Position numbers and translations under genes: made by a program. Positions 35,110 through 45,879 of a DNA stretch of 64,000 nucleotides are shown here, piece after piece. Within the stretch, counting starts at the first letter, position 1. Each line of letters starts with the position of its first letter. The notes beneath the pieces are model-generated. The model searched no databases, was not told the origin of the DNA, and saw only the letters and a program-made list of their open reading frames with translations. The stretch is from JAGVPT01 sp963772165 (GTDB lineage Bacteria > Bacteroidota > Ignavibacteria > UBA10030 > UBA8401), in the NCBI GenBank assembly GCA_963772165.1, contig CAVYWA010000009.1, forward strand, positions 186,001-250,000. The letters are read 5' to 3'.

Positions 35110-37554
35110 TTATTCGTACCGTAACGATTCCACGGGGTTCGCCGTTGCCGCTTTGATCGCATGCGTTCCTACGGCCAGCAAAGCAAGCGCCAGAGCTAAC
35201 GCTCCGGATATCAAGAAGAACCACGGGTTTATCTCTACCCTGTATGCAAAATCTTTGAGCCAATTGCGCATAACATAATATGCGACGGGCCATGCTATAA
35301 TATTCGCCAGCAGAACCCATCGTGTGAATTGTTTCGAGAGCATGAAGACGATCTCGGATACGGACGCGCCGAGTATTTTCCGGATTCCGATCTCCTTTGT
35401 CCGTTGCTCTGTGACAAAGGCGACAAGTCCGAGCAATCCCAGACAAGCGATAAAAATTGCGAGGCAAGAAAATACTGTTGCAATTGTTGCCGTTCTCTGT
35501 TCTGCCCTGTAGAGATTTGCCAGCCCTTGATCCAGGAAGGTGTAATCAAATGTCTGATTTCCCGCAAAAGTGTGCCATGCCGCTTCGAATGAAGAAATAG
35601 TCTCGCGATAGTCGCCGGGGGAGACTCGTACGGACGTGTGAGTTAAAAAATTGCTGCCCCTTGAAAGGAATATGGCCAGCGGATGGACCGGCTGATGCAG
35701 GGATTCGAAGTTGAAGTCCTTCACCACTCCTATGATCCTAAGCATTTTATTTTCCTGCGGCGTCTTGCCTGCCGAGACGACCACTTTTCCGATTGGATTT
35801 TTACATCCAAGCGCCTCGACCGCCGCCTCGTTGAGAACAACTGAAGAGGAATCGGAATCGTGTCCCTTATCGAAAAATCTCCCCTCCGCAAGCTTCACCT
35901 GATACGTGTTCAACAAGTTGTCATCGCTCAGAAGTATCCATAATTGCTGCGCGCTTTCCATTGAACTATCTCGAAGGGTAAAAGTGGTATTCCACAAACC
36001 CGTGGTCCCCATCCCTGGTACCGCGGAGGTGCTTGTCACGTTCATCACGCGCGGATTTCTCATCAGTTCCTGTTCAAAGGCATCGATCTTGTCCCGGCCA
36101 ATAGCATCCGTGCCGTTTAGGACGATAACCTGTTCCTTGGTAAATCCGAGATTTTTGTTCTGGATGAAAGAAAGCTGCTCGCCGACGATGAACGTGCCGA
36201 CGAGAAGCATGATTGAAACCGCAAATTGAAAGATGATTAATCCATCCCTGAGGACAATCCCCCTGTTTTCATGGCGGGAGCCTTTTTTCAACATTTGTAC
36301 AGGGCTGAACGAGGAGAGGTAAAATGCCGGATAGCTGCCGGAGATAATTCCGACAATAACTCCGAAACACAACAATCCAATTACCGGGTAGGGGTTTGTG
36401 AAGAGGTCGAGTGCGATACGCATCCCGGTGAAGTGATCTAACAACGGGATAAAAAGTTCTATGAAGACCACAGCCAGGAAAACAGCAATCAAACTTGTGA
36501 GAGTGGACTCGGCAAGAAACTGGCCAACGAGCTGCTTCCTGTTTGATCCCAGGGTTTTGCGTATTCCTACTTCTTTCGCGCGTTTTTCAGATCTCGCGGT
36601 GGCAAGGTTCATGAAATTTACGATCGCGAGGAAAAGGATGGCTATCGCTATCGCGGAGAAAATATAGACGTAGGAAATGTCGCTATTGGGTTCCAGCTCG
36701 TAGTCGAGGTGAGAGCGGAGGTGGATCGAGGTCAACGGTTGAAGACGATACTCGAACCTGTTCCCTCCTGCTTCGAACTGCTCGAATGTAATCCCCATCT
36801 TCGTCATCGCGTTTATTTCCGCCCAGGGATAGTTCTTCACGACATCCCTTAGCTTCGCCTGAAACTGGTCTGGATCGGTTCCTTTGCGAAGGCGAACGTA
36901 TGTTACATATGGGTTCTCAACCCAGGATGGGTTCCTGCTATCTTCGCAGGATGAAAGCGAAGCGAGGAGGTCGAAATGAAAATGCGAATTTGGCGGAAAA
37001 CCGGCGACCACCCCAGTCACGAGATACTCCTGGCCCGTCTGGGTGTTGGTCACAATTTTTCCAAGCGCGGTCTCGTTTCCAAAGTATTTTTTCGCGACCG
37101 GTTCCGTGACGACGATCGAATTGGGACGTGTCAACGCGGTCTTCGGATCCCCCTGAACGAAGGGAACCGTGAACACATCGAAGAATGTCGAATCGACCCA
37201 GTAGAATCTTTTTTCGGTAAACGCATTGTTTTTATACTTTACCATCGGTGCATCGATGGTCTTGATCCGTGTGTAGCTGATAACTTCCGGATAGAGACGA
37301 GCGAGTGTAGGGCCGAGCGGCCTTGCGATCATTGCGACGTTTATTTTCCCGCCGTTAACGACCGCCTCCAGATGAATCCTGTAAATCTGATCGGCATTAT
37401 TATTGAATTTATCATACCCGAGTTCATTGGCGACATAGAGAAGAATAACGATACAACTCGCTATGCCGACGGCAAGCCCGACGATATTGATAAATGCCAG
37501 CGACCTGAATTTCAAGAGGTTTCTCAACGCGATCCGAAAATAATTCTTTATCAT
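35110..37554 (-). CDS. FtsX/MacB-type ABC permease, copy 4
   Basis: It has 814 residues from the ATG at 37554 (MIKNYFRIALRNLLKFRSLAF); four upstream codons are in frame but lack a ribosome site. It has two MacB_PCD-FtsX modules with eight TM helices. The first linker is KRAKEVGIRKTLGSNRKQLVG and the second RTKEIGIRKILGASVSEIV. Together with copies 5-7 it has EPNSDISYVYIFSAIAIAI before the second helix and GIRKTLGS, marking a subfamily. It is the longest copy, with an extended second periplasmic domain. Substrate unknown. Confidence 0.92.
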   Translation of the reverse strand: MIKNYFRIALRNLLKFRSLAFINIVGLAVGIASCIVILLYVANELGYDKFNNNADQIYRIHLEAVVNGGKINVAMIARPLGPTLARLYPEVISYTRIKTIDAPMVKYKNNAFTEKRFYWVDSTFFDVFTVPFVQGDPKTALTRPNSIVVTEPVAKKYFGNETALGKIVTNTQTGQEYLVTGVVAGFPPNSHFHFDLLASLSSCEDSRNPSWVENPYVTYVRLRKGTDPDQFQAKLRDVVKNYPWAEINAMTKMGITFEQFEAGGNRFEYRLQPLTSIHLRSHLDYELEPNSDISYVYIFSAIAIAILFLAIVNFMNLATARSEKRAKEVGIRKTLGSNRKQLVGQFLAESTLTSLIAVFLAVVFIELFIPLLDHFTGMRIALDLFTNPYPVIGLLCFGVIVGIISGSYPAFYLSSFSPVQMLKKGSRHENRGIVLRDGLIIFQFAVSIMLLVGTFIVGEQLSFIQNKNLGFTKEQVIVLNGTDAIGRDKIDAFEQELMRNPRVMNVTSTSAVPGMGTTGLWNTTFTLRDSSMESAQQLWILLSDDNLLNTYQVKLAEGRFFDKGHDSDSSSVVLNEAAVEALGCKNPIGKVVVSAGKTPQENKMLRIIGVVKDFNFESLHQPVHPLAIFLSRGSNFLTHTSVRVSPGDYRETISSFEAAWHTFAGNQTFDYTFLDQGLANLYRAEQRTATIATVFSCLAIFIACLGLLGLVAFVTEQRTKEIGIRKILGASVSEIVFMLSKQFTRWVLLANIIAWPVAYYVMRNWLKDFAYRVEINPWFFLISGALALALALLAVGTHAIKAATANPVESLRYE

Positions 37555-37590
37555 AGATGGCCCCAATTCTAATTATTCCTTCGATTATTT

Positions 37591-37653
37591 GGAGACCGGA
37601 GACAGCCGTGCAAATCTTCTTTTCCAGCTTTCGGCTTCCTGCCTCCGGTCTTC
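37591..37653. repeat. Family B GC-rich palindromic repeat
   Basis: GGAGACCGGAGACAGCCG, a 23-bp loop, then CGGCTTCCTGCCTCCGGTCT. It fills the spacer between copies 4 and 5. Related copies lie at 45123, 45880 and 46686, and inside the kinase gene at 50877. Confidence 0.75.
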
Positions 37654-37655
37654 GT

Positions 37656-40073
37656 CTACTCGTAACGTAGCGACTCCACCGGGTTCGCCGTCGCCGCTTT
37701 GATCGCGTGCGAACTCACGGTCGCCAAGGCAACGATCAAGGCAAGAACGCCCGATGCGGCAAAGGTCAAGGCGCTTATGTCGACTCTGTACGCAAAGTTC
37801 TGCAGCCACGCGTTCATCACATAATACGCCAGGGGCCATGCGGCAACATTCGCTATCAGCACCCACTTGACAAATTCACTCGAAAGCAATGCTGCCACCT
37901 CGAAAACGGACGCACCGAGTACTTTCCGCACGCCGATTTCTTTCGTCCTTTGTTCGGTGATGAACGCAGCAAGGCCGAGCAGCCCAAGGCAGGCAATGAG
38001 AATGGCAAGCACCGAAAATATTGCCGCAATCTTGCCGGCTCTTTGATCGGCCTCATACATCAGTTGCAGATTCTGGTCGAGAAAATTGCATTGAAACACG
38101 GTATTTCCGGCATATTTTTTCCAGGTGCGTTCCAGGAACGCGATCGTCCTTTGATAGTCGACGGCAGAAACGCGCACAGAGACGAACCGGCTGTATTCGC
38201 CGCGGTCGAAAAGGCTGATGGCGAGCGGGCGAATTTTCTCGTGAAGCGACTCGTAATTGAAATCCTTCATTACACCGATAACTTCGTATTTCGGAGCGTT
38301 CCCGGGCCGTATCAATATTTTTCCTATCGGATCTTTGATGCCAAGCGCTTTCACTCCGGTCTCGTTCAACACAACTCCGGCCGAATCGGAGGGATGATCC
38401 TTCGAAAAAAATCTCCCTGCAATCAGTTCGAGTTTGTAGACTCCGGCATACTCGTAATCGCTTCTCATTGTCATGATTGCCTGGGCATCCTGGCTTGGCC
38501 CCTTCTCAAGCTGCCAGACATTGTTATCATACAAACTGCCGGGAATTGAGGCGGAGTTTGAACTGCTCACTACCCCGGGGCATCCGGACAGTTCCTGCTT
38601 GAACTGTTCCATGTGCGTTCCGACAGCATCGGCTTTGCTGATAACGAGAACCAGGTCCTTGTTCAACCCGAGGTTTTTTTCTTGTACATAATGCAGTTGC
38701 TGATAAATGATGAACGTACCGATGAATAATGCAATCGATACAGTAAACTGAAAAATTACCAGTATGCTTCGTAAAACGGACTTGCGGTTCGTTCTTCCAG
38801 AACCGGATTTGAGGACGCGGACAGGGAGAAAGGACGAGAGATAAAAGGCCGGATAACTCCCCGCAACGATCCCAACAACGATCGAAAATAAGAAAAGTAA
38901 AGGCACTGAGTACGCATTGTCGAATAGCCCCAGACTCACTTCCTTGCCGGAAATGTTGTTGAAGACAGGAAGAAATAGTTCAATGAGGCCTATGGCGAGA
39001 AAGACTGCAATCATACTAATGGTGATGGACTCAGCCATAAATTGGGCGATCAACCGCATTTTGCTGGAACCGAGAGTCTTGCGTATTCCGACCTCCTTTG
39101 CACGCTTGTCAGACCTTGCTGTTGAAAGGTTCATGAAATTTATGCAGGCGATCAGGAGAATAGCGATGGCAATCGCTGAAAAAATATATACATAAGAAAT
39201 ATCGCTGTTGGGCTCCAGTTCAAAGTCGACATGTGAAGCAAGATGGATGGATGTAAGAGGCTGCAGATAATAGCCTATTTTATTCCCGGAGGACTCATAT
39301 TGGTCAAGCGATATTCCCATGACGGCTTTCAATTGCGTGCTGATATATTCTCTGGTATGATCGTTGAGTTTTTTCTGAAACGTTGCCGGGTCCGTACCAT
39401 TGCGCAGCATGACGTACGTGTAGTAGTTATTGCTCAGCCAATTATCACCATCATTCCTGTATTTGGCAATACTTACCAGCGACGCGAGGAAATCGAAGTG
39501 AAAATGTGAACTATGCGGGATATCCCTGACCACACCGGTGACAACCAAATCCATCCTTTGGTCGGCATTCAAGATCTTTCCCACCGGGTTCTCATCCCCG
39601 AAATATTTACTCGCCATGGACTGGGTAATGACGACAGCGTTGGGCTGGGTCAAAGCCGATCGCAGGTCGCCTTGAATGAAGTTCACGGTGAACACGTTAA
39701 AGAAAGTCGAGTCAGCCCAATAGAACCTCTTTTCGGCGAAGACCTTTTCCTTGTACCGCAGCACGGGCGAACCGAAATTAGCAATCTTGGCAGCTGCAAC
39801 GACTTCCGGAAAATCCTTTACCAGTGTGCCTTGTAATGGTGCGCAGGTTATCGCCTGATTCACCTCCTTATTTCCTAGGAGAGCACGGAAGTGCACGCGG
39901 TATATCTCGTCTGCGTGTGTATTGAATTTGTCATAACTCAACTCGTCTTGCACGTACAGCATGATCGTGATGCAGCAAGCGATGCCGACTGCAAGTCCGA
40001 TGATGTTTATAAAAGAAAAGGCCTTGTGGTTTTTAAGATTTCTCAGCGCAACTCGGAGATAGTTTTTTAGCAT
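37656..40073 (-). CDS. FtsX/MacB-type ABC permease, copy 5
   Basis: It has 805 residues starting MLKNYLRVALRNLKNHKAFSF. Helices are visible at about 19-40, 285-308, 340-362, 385-408, 432-455, 685-710, 735-758 and 775-795, with two periplasmic MacB_PCD domains between them. Linkers are KRAKEVGIRKTLGSSKMRLIA and RTKEIGVRKVLGASVFEVA. It is very similar to copies 6 and 7 throughout, including the EPNSDISYVYIFSA segment, pointing to recent tandem duplication. It has no ATPase domain. Confidence 0.93.
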   Translation of the reverse strand: MLKNYLRVALRNLKNHKAFSFINIIGLAVGIACCITIMLYVQDELSYDKFNTHADEIYRVHFRALLGNKEVNQAITCAPLQGTLVKDFPEVVAAAKIANFGSPVLRYKEKVFAEKRFYWADSTFFNVFTVNFIQGDLRSALTQPNAVVITQSMASKYFGDENPVGKILNADQRMDLVVTGVVRDIPHSSHFHFDFLASLVSIAKYRNDGDNWLSNNYYTYVMLRNGTDPATFQKKLNDHTREYISTQLKAVMGISLDQYESSGNKIGYYLQPLTSIHLASHVDFELEPNSDISYVYIFSAIAIAILLIACINFMNLSTARSDKRAKEVGIRKTLGSSKMRLIAQFMAESITISMIAVFLAIGLIELFLPVFNNISGKEVSLGLFDNAYSVPLLFLFSIVVGIVAGSYPAFYLSSFLPVRVLKSGSGRTNRKSVLRSILVIFQFTVSIALFIGTFIIYQQLHYVQEKNLGLNKDLVLVISKADAVGTHMEQFKQELSGCPGVVSSSNSASIPGSLYDNNVWQLEKGPSQDAQAIMTMRSDYEYAGVYKLELIAGRFFSKDHPSDSAGVVLNETGVKALGIKDPIGKILIRPGNAPKYEVIGVMKDFNYESLHEKIRPLAISLFDRGEYSRFVSVRVSAVDYQRTIAFLERTWKKYAGNTVFQCNFLDQNLQLMYEADQRAGKIAAIFSVLAILIACLGLLGLAAFITEQRTKEIGVRKVLGASVFEVAALLSSEFVKWVLIANVAAWPLAYYVMNAWLQNFAYRVDISALTFAASGVLALIVALATVSSHAIKAATANPVESLRYE

Positions 40074-40082
40074 GGTCTTCCT

Positions 40083-40138
40083 TCAATGATCAATGAACAA
40101 TTATCAATGATCATTGTTCATTGATCATTGATAATTGG
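40083..40138. repeat. Family A palindromic repeat
   Basis: Spacer between copies 5 and 6: alternating CAATGATCA and CATTGTTCATTGATCATTG units, which can fold into a long AT-rich hairpin. Confidence 0.75.
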
Positions 40139-40140
40139 GC

Positions 40141-42568
40141 TTATTCGTACCGTAGCGACTCAACCGGGTTCGCCGTTGCTGCTTTGATCGCCTGCGAACT
40201 CACGGTCAACAACGCGATCAGAAGCGCCAGCAATCCGGAAAGCACGAACACGCCGATGCCGATGTCGATCTTATACGCGAAGTTCTGAATCCACTTCTCC
40301 ATAATGTAGTAAGCAACCGGCCAGGCAATCACGTTTGCAATCAATACCCACTTCACAAATTCCTTGGAAAGCAGCATCATAATTTCCGGTACCTGAAGCG
40401 CCAAGGACTTTTCTTATGCCGATCTCCTTTGTTTTCTGTTCAGTCACAAAGGCCGCGAGTCCTAATAACCCGAGACATGCGACAAGGATCGCAAGGATCG
40501 AAAACACTCCCGCGATCTCGTTTGTTCTTCTATCCGCAGCATAGAGACGCTGCAGGTTTTCATCCAGAAAATTATAGCTGAAGCCTTCATTCCCGGTGTA
40601 CTTCTTCCAGACATCCCCTATGAAAGAAATAGTGGCCGGGTGGTCTCCGGGTGCCAAACGGACCGTAACGAAACGTCCCGTGAAACCTTTTTCCGGAAGA
40701 AGACGAATGACGAGAGGGCGAACGGGTTCATGAAGGGATTGATAGTTGAAATCCTTTACTACTCCTACGATCTCGTATCTTTGTGGAGATCCCGGAGTCG
40801 GCGCAGGAGGGACGAGGTACCTGCCGACGACGTTTTTCGTTTCAAATGCCCTTTCCACTTCTTCGTTGACGACAACTGCGGCACTATCCGAAGGATGCTC
40901 TCGCGAAAAGAATCTTCCCTCCGTCATTCTCAGCCGATACGTCTCAGCAAAATCATAATCACAAAACAACTGACGGAGGTTTTCGAGCTGTTCCCAAGAT
41001 ATGCCTTCGAGCCTGTATGCACTGTCTCCGCCCTGGTCGCCTGGAATCGCGTTTGAATTCGTGAGGCTGACGATATCGTTATTTCCCTTCAATTCATGCT
41101 CGAAGGATTGAATCTGGTCTGAAAGATCATCCGTCCTGTTGATCACGACGGTTTCTTCCTTGTCAAATCCAAGGTCTTTCGTCCGAACGTAGTTCAGTTG
41201 AGCATAGATGATAAAGGTCCCTATGAACAAAACAATCGAGACCGTAAACTGGAATACCACCAGTCCGTTTCTAAGAATCGATTTCCTTCCTCGCTTCTTC
41301 ACGTCCGACTTAAGTGCATCGATTGGACGGAAAGATGAGAGATAGAAAGCTGGATAACTTCCGGCAACGATCCCGACAACAATGGCGAAACAGAGAAGTA
41401 ATGGAATTGACGATGGATCGCTGATAAGGTTAAAGCCCATTTGTTTATTTGCTGCAGCATTAAACACAGGGAGAAACAATTCAACAATACCGACGGCCAG
41501 GAGGATAGCGAAACCGCTCATCAATATCGATTCTGCAAGGAATTGATAAACGAGGTGCGAACGAAGAGACCCTAATGTCTTTCTTACTCCGACTTCCTTT
41601 GCTCGCCTCTCCGACCTTGCCGTTGCCAGATTGATGAAATTGATGCATGCGATCAACAATATCGCGATGGCAATGGCTGAAAAAATGTAGACATACGTGA
41701 TGTTGCTATTCGGTTCGATCTCATAATCGAGATGCGAATGAAGATGAATCGAAGTAAGAGGCTGCAGGACATATCCGTACCTGTTTCCAGCCGCAATAAA
41801 TTGATCCATGGAAATCCCTATGATGGCTTTCAATTGAGAGCCGGCATATTTCCTAACCTCTTCATTCAGTTTGCGCTCAAAGTCTGCAGGGTTTGCGCTC
41901 TTTCGAAGGAGGAAATATGTATAGTAATTGTTGCTCAACCAGGTCGGGTTTCTGCTGTCCTGTCCAGAAGTGAGAGAGCCGATGAAATCAGGATGGAAAT
42001 GTGAATTTTGTGGGACGTCCCGGATCACTCCGGTCACGGAAAAGTCATTCCGTTTATCCATCTTAAGAATCTTACCGACGGGGTTCTCACCGCCGAAATA
42101 CCTGCGAGCGGTGGATTCGGTGAGCACTACCGTATTGGGCTGAGTGAGCGCAGTCCTCGGATCCCCCGCGATAAACGGAAACGTAAACACCTCAAAGAAC
42201 GTCGAGTCGGCCCAGAAGAATTTTTCTTCGCTGAATGTTTTATCCTGATAGCGTATGACAGGGGAACTTCCCTTGAACAAGCGAGTGTATGAGGCAAGAT
42301 CCGGGATGTCATGATAGATCGCCGGTCCCATCGCAGCCGGGCTTTTTGCCCCATTGAGTTCATGTCCATTGATCGCACCAAGAAGCGCCGGCCGGTATAT
42401 CCGATCGGCGTTCTTACTATATTTGTCGTAGCTTAGTTCGTCCCGAACGTAGAGCAGGATCGCGATGCAGCAGGCAATGCCGACTGCAAGTCCGACGATG
42501 TTTATCAATGAGAATGCCTTGTACTTCCAAAGGTTTCTCAATGCAACGCGCAGGTAATTCTTTAACAT
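40141..42568 (-). pseudogene. FtsX/MacB-type permease, copy 6, frameshifted near the C-terminus
   Basis: The frame starting MLKNYLRVALRNLWKYKAFSL at 42568 is intact to GIRKVLGAS, then one extra C (plus strand, about 40392) shifts it, giving an aberrant tail that ends at 40271. Removing the base restores GAS-VPEIMMLLSKEFVKW and the last helices to ATANPVESLRYE at 40141, 808 residues in total. The tail is missing two of eight TM helices if unrepaired. It belongs with copies 4, 5 and 7 (RAKEVGVRKTLGS). The break lies within about 12 codons of the equivalent point in copy 1. Biological decay and sequencing error are both possible. Confidence 0.8.
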
Positions 42569-42577
42569 GCTCTTCCT

Positions 42578-42640
42578 TCATTATCAATAAACAATGACCA
42601 ATGATCATTGTTCATTGATCATTGATTATTGATCATTGAA
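42578..42640. repeat. Family A palindromic repeat
   Basis: Spacer between copies 6 and 7 with at least four TGATCATTG/CAATGATCA units in both orientations. Confidence 0.75.
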
Positions 42641-42641
42641 C

Positions 42642-45077
42642 TCATTCATATCGCAAAGATTCTACCGGGTTCGCCGTCGCTGCTTTAACCGCGTGCGAGC
42701 TCACGGTAAGCAGAGCAATAATCATGACGAACAATCCGGAAGCCGCGAAAACCCAAAAGCTCAAGTCTATTTTGTACGCGAAGTTCTTCAGCCAGTTGTT
42801 CATAACATAATAGGCTAGAGGCCAGGCAATCACGTTGGCGACCAAAACCCATTTGATGAACTCTTTTGAGAGAAGCGCCATAACTTCCATCACGGAAGCG
42901 CCAAGAACCTTACGAATTCCGATCTCTTTCGTCCGTTGTTCCGTAACAAAAGCCGCAAGACCGAGCAGGCCGAGACAAGCGATGAAAATAGCAAGGATGG
43001 AGAACGTTGTTATTATTTTGCCCGCCTGCTGGTCGGCAATGTACATCCGCCCAACATCTTGATCCAGAAAACTGTATTCGATGGACTCGTGGTCCGCATA
43101 TTTCTTCCACGTGTTTTCAATGAATGAAATCGTTGCAGGATAATCCCCCGGCTTGACACGCACTAAAACAAAAACATACGGTACATCGTTATCGTACCCA
43201 GGCGGCAGAACCCGCAACAAGAGAGGATTAACAGACTGATGCAACGACTGGAAATTAAAATCTTTGACGACCCCGATAACCGGAAAATGCGACCACGGGG
43301 ACCTCGAGGGACGGGGTCGGGATAAAGTCCTTTCCGCAAGACTCCCGGCACCAAATGCGGCCTCGGCCTGCTGGTTTACCACCACGGCGCCGGAGTCCGA
43401 CGGGTGTTCGGGAGAAAAAAATCTGCCGCCGGCAAGAGATATCCCGCAAGTATTTAGGAAATTATAGTCGCAATATACCTCGTGCAACTCCCGAGGAGTC
43501 TGGTCGGAAGATCCTTCGAGCCAAAACATGGACTGATTCTGCTCACTCCCGGGAATAGCGCTTGATGCGGACACGCTGACCACGCTCGTGTTTGTCAGGA
43601 GCTCGTGTTCGAACTCCCCAAGCCTGCTGCCGAGATCGTTCGCTTTCTTTATTACGATGACCTGCTCTTTATCGAAGCCGAGGTCTTTGGCCTGGATATA
43701 TTTTAGTTGGTTGAAAATCACAAACGTGCCAATGAAGAGAACTATCGACACGACGAATTGAAATACCACTAAACTGCCTCTCAACATGACCTTGCGCCTC
43801 TTCGACGTTGTGCCCCCCTTCAGCACTTGAATCGGATCAAAAGAGGAAAGGAAGAATGCCGGGTATGTGCCGGCGATGACGCCGACAACAATTCCGAGAG
43901 TCGCTAATGCCGGAATGACAAGAGGACTTTTCAATAAATTCAAGCTTATGCTTTCCCCGGCAATGCTGTTGAAAAGCGGGAGGAACAACTCAACGAGCCC
44001 AATTGCCAGAACAACGGCAAAAAGACTCATCAGAATGGACTCCGTGAGAAACTGCCTGATCAATTGAGGACGACTCGACCCGAGAGTCTTGCGGATGCCG
44101 ATTTCTTTCGAGCGTCTTTCAGACCGCGCTGTGGCAAGGTTAACAAAGTTTACGCATGCAATGAGAAGAATCGCTGTCGCTATTGCCGAGAAGACGTAGA
44201 CATAAGAGATATCGCCGTTTGGTTCAATTTCGTATTCCAGATGGGAGAACAAATGGATCGACGTCAGCAGCTGCAGAGAATATTCCCACGCTCCACTTGT
44301 AGAGATAAAGGGTGCCGCCGCGGTACCGACTGCTGCCATCTGCGGTTCGACGTACTTCTTCATCAGGATTTCATTCATCGATTTCTGGAAACTGTTCGGG
44401 TCTGTGCCGGTCTTGAGGAGAACGTACGTGAGGCAGTTGTTGCTCAGCCAGAGGGTGCTCCTACTGAGGCTGTCAGTACAGAACGAGCCAAGAAAATCGA
44501 ACTTGAAATGCGAGTTTTCCGGCCAGTCTTTGATCACTCCAGTAACAATCCAGTCGCTCTTGTGATCCATGTTCAATATCTTTCCCATCGGATCTGCACT
44601 GCCGAAATATTTCCTGGCCATAGATTCTGTCAGCACGACACTATTAGTTTGTGTGAGAGCTGCCTTCGGGTTACCTCTGAGGAAATGGACAGTGAAGACG
44701 TCAAAGAATGTCGAGTCCACTTCCAGGAATCGCGGCTCGCTGAATGCTTTGCTGCCATATCTCAACACCGGAGCCATCCAGCCCTCAATACGCGTGGAAG
44801 CGGCAACCTGTGGGAATTCGGCCGGCAGCGCCGGACCCATTGGCGAAGGAGTTAAGGTACCGTTCTCTTTAAGGTTAGGTAGAACGGCATGAAAGGCGAC
44901 CCTGTAAATTCTGTCGGCGTGTTTGTTGAATTTGTCATAACCCAACTCGTCCTGCACGTAAAGCATGATCGCGATGCAGCATGCGATGCCGACCGCAAGC
45001 CCACTGATATTAATAAGTGAGTATGCCTTATATTTTTTAAGATTTCTCAGTGCGATGCGGAGATAATTCTTCAACAT
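42642..45077 (-). CDS. FtsX/MacB-type ABC permease, copy 7
   Basis: It has 811 residues starting MLKNYLRIALRNLKKYKAYSL. It is the first permease after the two ATPase genes in the direction of transcription. Duplicated MacB_PCD-FtsX modules and eight TM helices are present. Linkers are RRSKEIGIRKTLGSSRPQLIR and RTKEIGIRKVLGASVMEVM, and the tail is ATANPVESLRYE. The first periplasmic domain has an insertion rich in Ala (AAVGTAAAPFIS) not seen in copies 5 and 6. Its position next to the ATPases makes it the best candidate for the ancestral permease of the array. Confidence 0.93.
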   Translation of the reverse strand: MLKNYLRIALRNLKKYKAYSLINISGLAVGIACCIAIMLYVQDELGYDKFNKHADRIYRVAFHAVLPNLKENGTLTPSPMGPALPAEFPQVAASTRIEGWMAPVLRYGSKAFSEPRFLEVDSTFFDVFTVHFLRGNPKAALTQTNSVVLTESMARKYFGSADPMGKILNMDHKSDWIVTGVIKDWPENSHFKFDFLGSFCTDSLSRSTLWLSNNCLTYVLLKTGTDPNSFQKSMNEILMKKYVEPQMAAVGTAAAPFISTSGAWEYSLQLLTSIHLFSHLEYEIEPNGDISYVYVFSAIATAILLIACVNFVNLATARSERRSKEIGIRKTLGSSRPQLIRQFLTESILMSLFAVVLAIGLVELFLPLFNSIAGESISLNLLKSPLVIPALATLGIVVGVIAGTYPAFFLSSFDPIQVLKGGTTSKRRKVMLRGSLVVFQFVVSIVLFIGTFVIFNQLKYIQAKDLGFDKEQVIVIKKANDLGSRLGEFEHELLTNTSVVSVSASSAIPGSEQNQSMFWLEGSSDQTPRELHEVYCDYNFLNTCGISLAGGRFFSPEHPSDSGAVVVNQQAEAAFGAGSLAERTLSRPRPSRSPWSHFPVIGVVKDFNFQSLHQSVNPLLLRVLPPGYDNDVPYVFVLVRVKPGDYPATISFIENTWKKYADHESIEYSFLDQDVGRMYIADQQAGKIITTFSILAIFIACLGLLGLAAFVTEQRTKEIGIRKVLGASVMEVMALLSKEFIKWVLVANVIAWPLAYYVMNNWLKNFAYKIDLSFWVFAASGLFVMIIALLTVSSHAVKAATANPVESLRYE

Positions 45078-45084
45078 GACATTT

Positions 45085-45198
45085 CTTCAATTATCAGTAT
45101 TCAATGATCAATGTTTGGAAATCGAAGACAGGAGGCAGGAGAGACTGGATACTAATTGATATAATCTTTTCCGGTCTGCGGCCTACGATCTCCAGTTT
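45085..45198. repeat. Family A unit followed by family B unit
   Basis: The spacer between copy 7 and the ATPase gene holds TTCAATGATCAATG units (45085-45112), then a family B palindrome (GAAGACAGGAGGCAGGAGAG at 45125 to CTCCAG near 45195). Confidence 0.65.
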
Positions 45199-45861
45199 TC
45201 ATTTCTCCACCCATCCATCACGCAGCCGTATGATCTTGCTCCCATAGGCTGCATTCGTTTCGGAGTGAGTGACTTGAATGATCGTCGTTCCCTGCTCGTT
45301 CAGCTTTTTAAGCAGTTCCATTATTTCCCTCCCCTGGTCGGAATGGAGATTCCCCGTCGGCTCATCGGCAAGAATCAACTCCGGTTTTGCGATAACGGCT
45401 CTTGCAATTGCCACGAGTTGCTGCTGGCCGCCCGAGAGCTGATTGGGAAACAAATCCTTCTTCGCAACCATGTTGAAGCGGTCGAGAGTTTCGGCAACTC
45501 TCCCTTTCCTTTCATCCGATTTCACCTTTTGATAGAGAAGAGGCGTTTCAAGATTTTCATACACCGTGAGTTCGTCGATCAAATGGTAACTCTGGAACAC
45601 GAAGCCAATATAAGTTTTATGAAGTTCCGTGAGCTTTTTTTCTTTCATCTTATGAACCGGCTCGTCGTGGAAATAGTATTCGCCCCCCGAGGGCATATCA
45701 AGCATCCCGATGATGTTCAACAACGTCGTCTTGCCGGATCCCGACGGACCCATGATAGAAATGAATTGACCTTGTTTGACTTCTAAATTGATGTTTCGGA
45801 GGACATAGGTTCGGATAATTTTGTTTGAGTAGAACTTTTCTATGTTGACAAGTTTTATCAT
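45199..45861 (-). CDS. ABC transporter ATP-binding protein (LolD/MacB type), second
   Basis: This ATPase powers FtsX-type permeases on the cytoplasmic side. It has 220 residues: Walker A GPSGSGKT (about 38-45), Q-loop FVFQSYHLIDELTVYEN, signature LSGGQQQ, Walker B LILADEPTGNL and H-loop VTHSE. The residue after LSGGQQQ is Leu where the family nearly always has Arg. With its twin at 45982 it serves the seven permeases downstream, because none of those has an ATPase domain. They may pair as hetero- or homodimers. Confidence 0.94.
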   Translation of the reverse strand: MIKLVNIEKFYSNKIIRTYVLRNINLEVKQGQFISIMGPSGSGKTTLLNIIGMLDMPSGGEYYFHDEPVHKMKEKKLTELHKTYIGFVFQSYHLIDELTVYENLETPLLYQKVKSDERKGRVAETLDRFNMVAKKDLFPNQLSGGQQQLVAIARAVIAKPELILADEPTGNLHSDQGREIMELLKKLNEQGTTIIQVTHSETNAAYGSKIIRLRDGWVEK

Positions 45862-45879
45862 TTATTCCTCTTATAAGTG

